From positions 14,734,318 through 14,798,317 of the forward strand of contig NC_058506.1 of NCBI RefSeq assembly GCF_020382885.2: a stretch of 64,000 nucleotides of DNA, given 5' to 3'. The notes below the pieces were generated by a model. It did not search any database, had not been told where the DNA came from, and saw only the letters and a list, made by a program, of their open reading frames with translations. How positions within the stretch are numbered: the first letter of the stretch is position 1; each line of letters starts with the position of its first letter. The position numbers and the translations under genes are program-made. Shown here piece after piece: positions 60,194-64,000 of this stretch. Source of the DNA: Scatophagus argus. Lineage: Eukaryota; Chordata; Actinopteri; Scatophagidae.

Positions 60194-63100
60194 ATTTGCT
60201 GTGACTGTGTGTGGGTGCTAAACTAGGCTAAGTGTTTTCAATCCTTCTAGTGTGGGCGTGTGTGATTGACACAGCTTAAACAGAACACGTGTGACTGGAC
60301 TGAAGTAATTTGGGCAGATGGTCAGATAAACCAAATACTTGTTTTTCTTTATTGATCCTTCAGTGTAGGTGTGTTGACGTGGGCAACAGTCACCCGAGCA
60401 CACAGAAAACAGGAAGCAGCAGGTCTCCGGTCACAGTATTTTGCAGCAGCAGATTAGGACCTGTGAAGAAAACAAAACAAGAAAACAAGTGCTCAAAACA
60501 GGGAACTATTCAGTAACTGCCAGAGATTACATTTCACACAGCTGTGTTTGGCACGGTGGGATTATTTATGGCATAATTTCTTTCCAACAGGGGACATTTT
60601 CTAAGAAAGGCGTTCAAACTGCAGGGAAAGAACAGTCACAGTCAACATCATGTTCTCTCACGCCTGGCCTATGCATATAAGCAAAAGCTGTCAAGTTAAT
60701 TTTTATAGTCGATGTCATACACAATGTGTCAGTTGGGTTTAAATGCATTTCAGGTGAGCACAGGCAGCACCAGAGGTGTCCCAAACCTCTTCTCTCCAGC
60801 AAAAAAGAGAACTTATAAATGCCAGTTACGCAACTTCAGGAATTCATAGCTCCACCTCTCACAGCACAGTGTGATGAAACACAGTGGGGCACACAGAGAC
60901 CTCATGAAGACAAAAGAAAACCTAATGCTATCTTACCAGTCTTAAATGTAATCTTAATTTTGCCATGACAAATAAACCTGCCCTGGTGCACACCCATATA
61001 AAAACAAAAAGAACACCTAGTCCCGTTCCTCACCACTCCCTTGCTATGAGAATATGCAACTCAACTACTCGTGTCATGTTTTTTCAGCAGATACGAGCTG
61101 ATAGGGAGAAGCCTGGGAAAGCCGGAGGCTATATAGCGATGATACAGTTTATTTCTACGACCTCATATAAACAAGGGAGAGGAGGACAGCATGAACCTGG
61201 GGCTCGATAAGGAGAACCAGCAGTACTGGGAGAAAGCTGATATAGAGATTAAAGTCACAGCATCTACAAAAATGCACCCATATCTCGTATAAAAACGACA
61301 AGAAAAGTTCAAGCTAGCAATTAAACCTTGAAATTAAATTAGAATTGCAAAAAAAATATAATAAAATAAAATAAAGACTATCATGTCATTTGAAGTGAAA
61401 TACATCTGATGTCTCGATCTGCACTCTTTGATTCTACCGTCTCTACAAAACCTGTGGTGGGGTAATAACTGTTATTGTTCCTTAACCGAAATGCAGTATA
61501 TTGATTACCGTCCTAATCATTATCAGTGATTAAACATGAAAAACACAGGCAAAACCACACTCAAGGACAACAACAGCACATTTTACATCACTAGCAATGA
61601 GCTCGTCAAGTTCAGGAAAGGCCGAATGATAACATTTACTTTCCTATGAAACACGTGCACCCATACATACACCTGTGGGACAGTTCATAACAGGACAAGG
61701 ACACTTTGCACAGCTCATCTGATCAGAACAGATGCACTGTTTAATGTTTCTGTGTTTGTCTTAGAAGGTGGAAAGGCTCCCGGCTGCATCAACACACACA
61801 CGCAGATCGTGAGGTTTGACGTAAATCACTGACTGAATGCAGTTCAACACTGAGGGCAACGACTCTGTTTGACAATTAGTCTCCAAGAATGTTGCAGGAT
61901 AACATAACGTCCCACAGATTGCTGCCAGGTCTGAAATGCAAATGTTGTTTCATAAGATTTTTTTTTTTTTTTTTGGCCTGAAACTGTTGCTTAAACAGGT
62001 TAGGCCAGTGTTGGGTGTACTCCACCTGGACTGAGTGCTAAACCAAGACTATGAGGAAACTCCTGCTGAGGGACTTGGTTGGACAAACACAAATGGAAAC
62101 AGATTGGATGATATATTCCTCTATGTACTGTGAGCACAATCGGATAAATGTTACATTCTAGGGTAAATGATTTCTTCTGAGAGGTGCCTTCAAAAAGAGT
62201 GTGCATGTGAATGAGTGAGGGCGAAAGTCTGTCTCTAACAATCCAGCATGACTCATTAAAACAGTATGATGTTGTCTCACTACATGTGTTTTTTGTGGTG
62301 CGTGTTGTCTGTGTTGGATTACGTCCTACTTTCGCATTTTAGTAAAGTGACGATTATTAATTATTAGTGATAGTGTTCTTCTAGGTAATACACAAGAGCA
62401 CACACGTTTGTAATGTCAGGGATGAGGCAAGTTTATCCTTTCTGCAAATACTACACTATTTTTATCGCTACTACAACTACCACTGCCCTGACTAACCATT
62501 AACAATTGGGTAAAATGAAAAAAGTAAATGATTAACTCGACTCTTGAGGGTTGAAGATAAACTAGTTGCTGTTATAATGATTTGGAGCAATCTACAGACA
62601 AGAAAAATCATCAATCGATCAATCTGCCATCAGTTTTTCCAACAGGACGCTTGAAGTCAGGATTCAGCTTTAAAGGCAATGTTGCACCTGTTCTGAAGCT
62701 ATTAATGCAGTGACAGCGGATTCCCCCGTGTCAGTGCTGAGGAGGCGGATAGACGTTTCAGGCCTATCAGTCACTTCACCGGTCAAGCAGCAAAGACGCG
62801 AAACACTAACCCACCAGCATGACCGTCTACCTTGATCGTCTGGTAGGTTTTTCTTCCCTTGTGTCAAGTTAAAATCTGAATTTAATCCTCAGGATTTTCC
62901 CCTTCAAGAACTTAATGAAAAGGAAGGTAATACAAAACAGTTAAAACTGGTTTTGCTTACATGTCTAGCGTCCTATTCAAATTTTGAGGGAATTATGTTT
63001 CATTCATTCATTCATTCCTGCCTGGGGAAACCAGGTCAACTTCCACGTACTTTCAGGTGGTGCTGAGAAAAGTGAAATGAGAAATGTGTGGATAAACTCC

Positions 63101-64000
63101 ACAGCAGAACAGTACCAGGACAAATGAAGAAAGATTATTTAAAAATTTTGAAAAATCAGACACATCACATGTAGCTGAGTAAAACACAAAGTGGCCAAAC
63201 AGTGTATTCCCTTACTGACCAGCTTATGGAAATTCACTGTCAGTTTAAAAAAAAAAGTACAGTATGTGAGACAATTTTAAATAAGGAAGGTTTAAAAAAA
63301 GTCTTTCAGGCTTAGATCATGTGATGGTCTAATTTCGTCCTGTTCTTCACAGCACGCAGGATACAAGGTCTCACAATGTTTCAGCACAAAGACAATATTC
63401 TATTAATACAATAAAAATAACATAACCCATTTATCAAAGCGCTTCTAGTCACACAATTTCAAAAGAGAATATCCTGCCTAGTACAGTTAAGTGTTGGGAG
63501 GAAAAAAAAGACAAACACTGCCAAACAATGAAATTAAAAACAACACAGAAAGCAGCCAATAAATAAACATTCAGCCCTCTGAAGACCGATGGGAAACTGG
63601 TACATGGTGGATATGCTTCCCCACTCCCTACTTGGTGTGACATTCCAGTTGCATTTTCCACTCGCACACCAGGAACTGAGATCTGAGAGTGTCGACGTTA
63701 TGTCAATAAACATTTTTTACTAAACTACTGTGCCCAGCTCGCTGTGATCTCCCCGGGGGTTCGCCCAACACATAACGTTCACCGAGCAGGACAAAGGTGC
63801 TTAACTGAAACTATGCTATTCATTGGTAAGGAAATGTTGCATTTTCCTTTCAATATCAGGCTTTCTTTTGTGTCCGCAGACCACGTTGTGGCCCAGCTCC
63901 CATTTTAAGGTTACCGACCTGAAACTTTAAGGTTTGACCTCACTTTAGGAGGTGGGGGCCTCGTATAAGCAATGCTAGAGCCACCTTTACCCTAATCGAT
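60194..64000. other. slc7a3 upstream region, no gene recognised
   Basis: No coding exon could be supported. A TATA-like CTATATAGC at 61129-61137 next to a GC-richer patch, and a CpG-containing patch at 62690-62850 with exon-like edges, are possible slc7a3 leader or promoter sites. There is a T16 run at 61960-61975 and an A/T-rich stretch at 63240-63540. The last 300 bases contain ctccccgggggttcg but nothing I can name. Confidence 0.35.
61129..61137 (-). promoter_or_regulatory. TATA-like element, possible slc7a3 promoter
   Basis: GCTATATAG on the minus strand, followed downstream by CCTCCGGCTTTCC. It is about 0.9 kb upstream of the slc7a3 ATG. Position and orientation fit a start site near 61100, but this is only a motif. 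Confidence 0.2.

Noticed and set aside
62670-62867. 65-codon minus ORF upstream of slc7a3
   Set aside because: No family resemblance; may be leader sequence, so it is mentioned only as a possible untranslated exon region.

Overview
The window is nuclear DNA of a teleost fish, probably a percomorph. It holds large, correctly phased GT-AG split genes whose products match vertebrate families, many (CA)n/(TG)n tracts, and dispersed repeats that I recognise as typical of spiny-rayed fishes (TTAGC-type, CTTAAGTAAAAGTA-type, hAT remnants). No bacterial, viral, CRISPR or operon-type feature was seen.

Layout. (1) 1-1479, plus: the last three coding exons of dpp3 (dipeptidyl peptidase III). (2) 3183-6099, minus: a RIN1-like gene convergent with dpp3. 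It has an SH2 domain and a long Ser-Pro-rich tail, but no VPS9 or Ras-association exons in the space available. (3) 8143-11159, plus: rbm14, two RRMs plus a Tyr/Ser/Gly-rich prion-like tail, followed by about 3 kb of 3'UTR. (4) 19173-38554, minus: a complete picalm-type clathrin-assembly gene with 19 coding exons and a 576-residue product; its probable 3'UTR runs tail-to-tail towards rbm14. (5) 41688-44450, minus: rab38-type GTPase, four coding exons. (6) 47594-49374, plus: rab39b-type GTPase, three coding exons. (7) 56274-60193, minus: slc7a3-type cationic amino-acid transporter, 11 coding exons, 647 residues. The rest is UTR, introns, promoters and degraded transposons.

In every complete gene the exon phases join without a frame break, so the models can be used as they stand. 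Several genes share a membrane-traffic theme (RIN1, PICALM, RAB38, RAB39B), but they are not a functional cluster: human orthologues lie on 11q13, 11q14 and Xq, so this is a teleost rearrangement of three ancestral blocks.

I found no wholly new system. The best leads are: the VPS9-less RIN1-like gene; extra phase-0 introns at AAG|G sites in both Rab genes; UG-repeat tracts just upstream of several splice acceptors; a perfect 15-bp hairpin before the terminal picalm exon; an overlapping upstream ORF in the picalm 5' region; three near-consensus CTCF motifs; and possible unannotated exons near picalm, rab38 and slc7a3.
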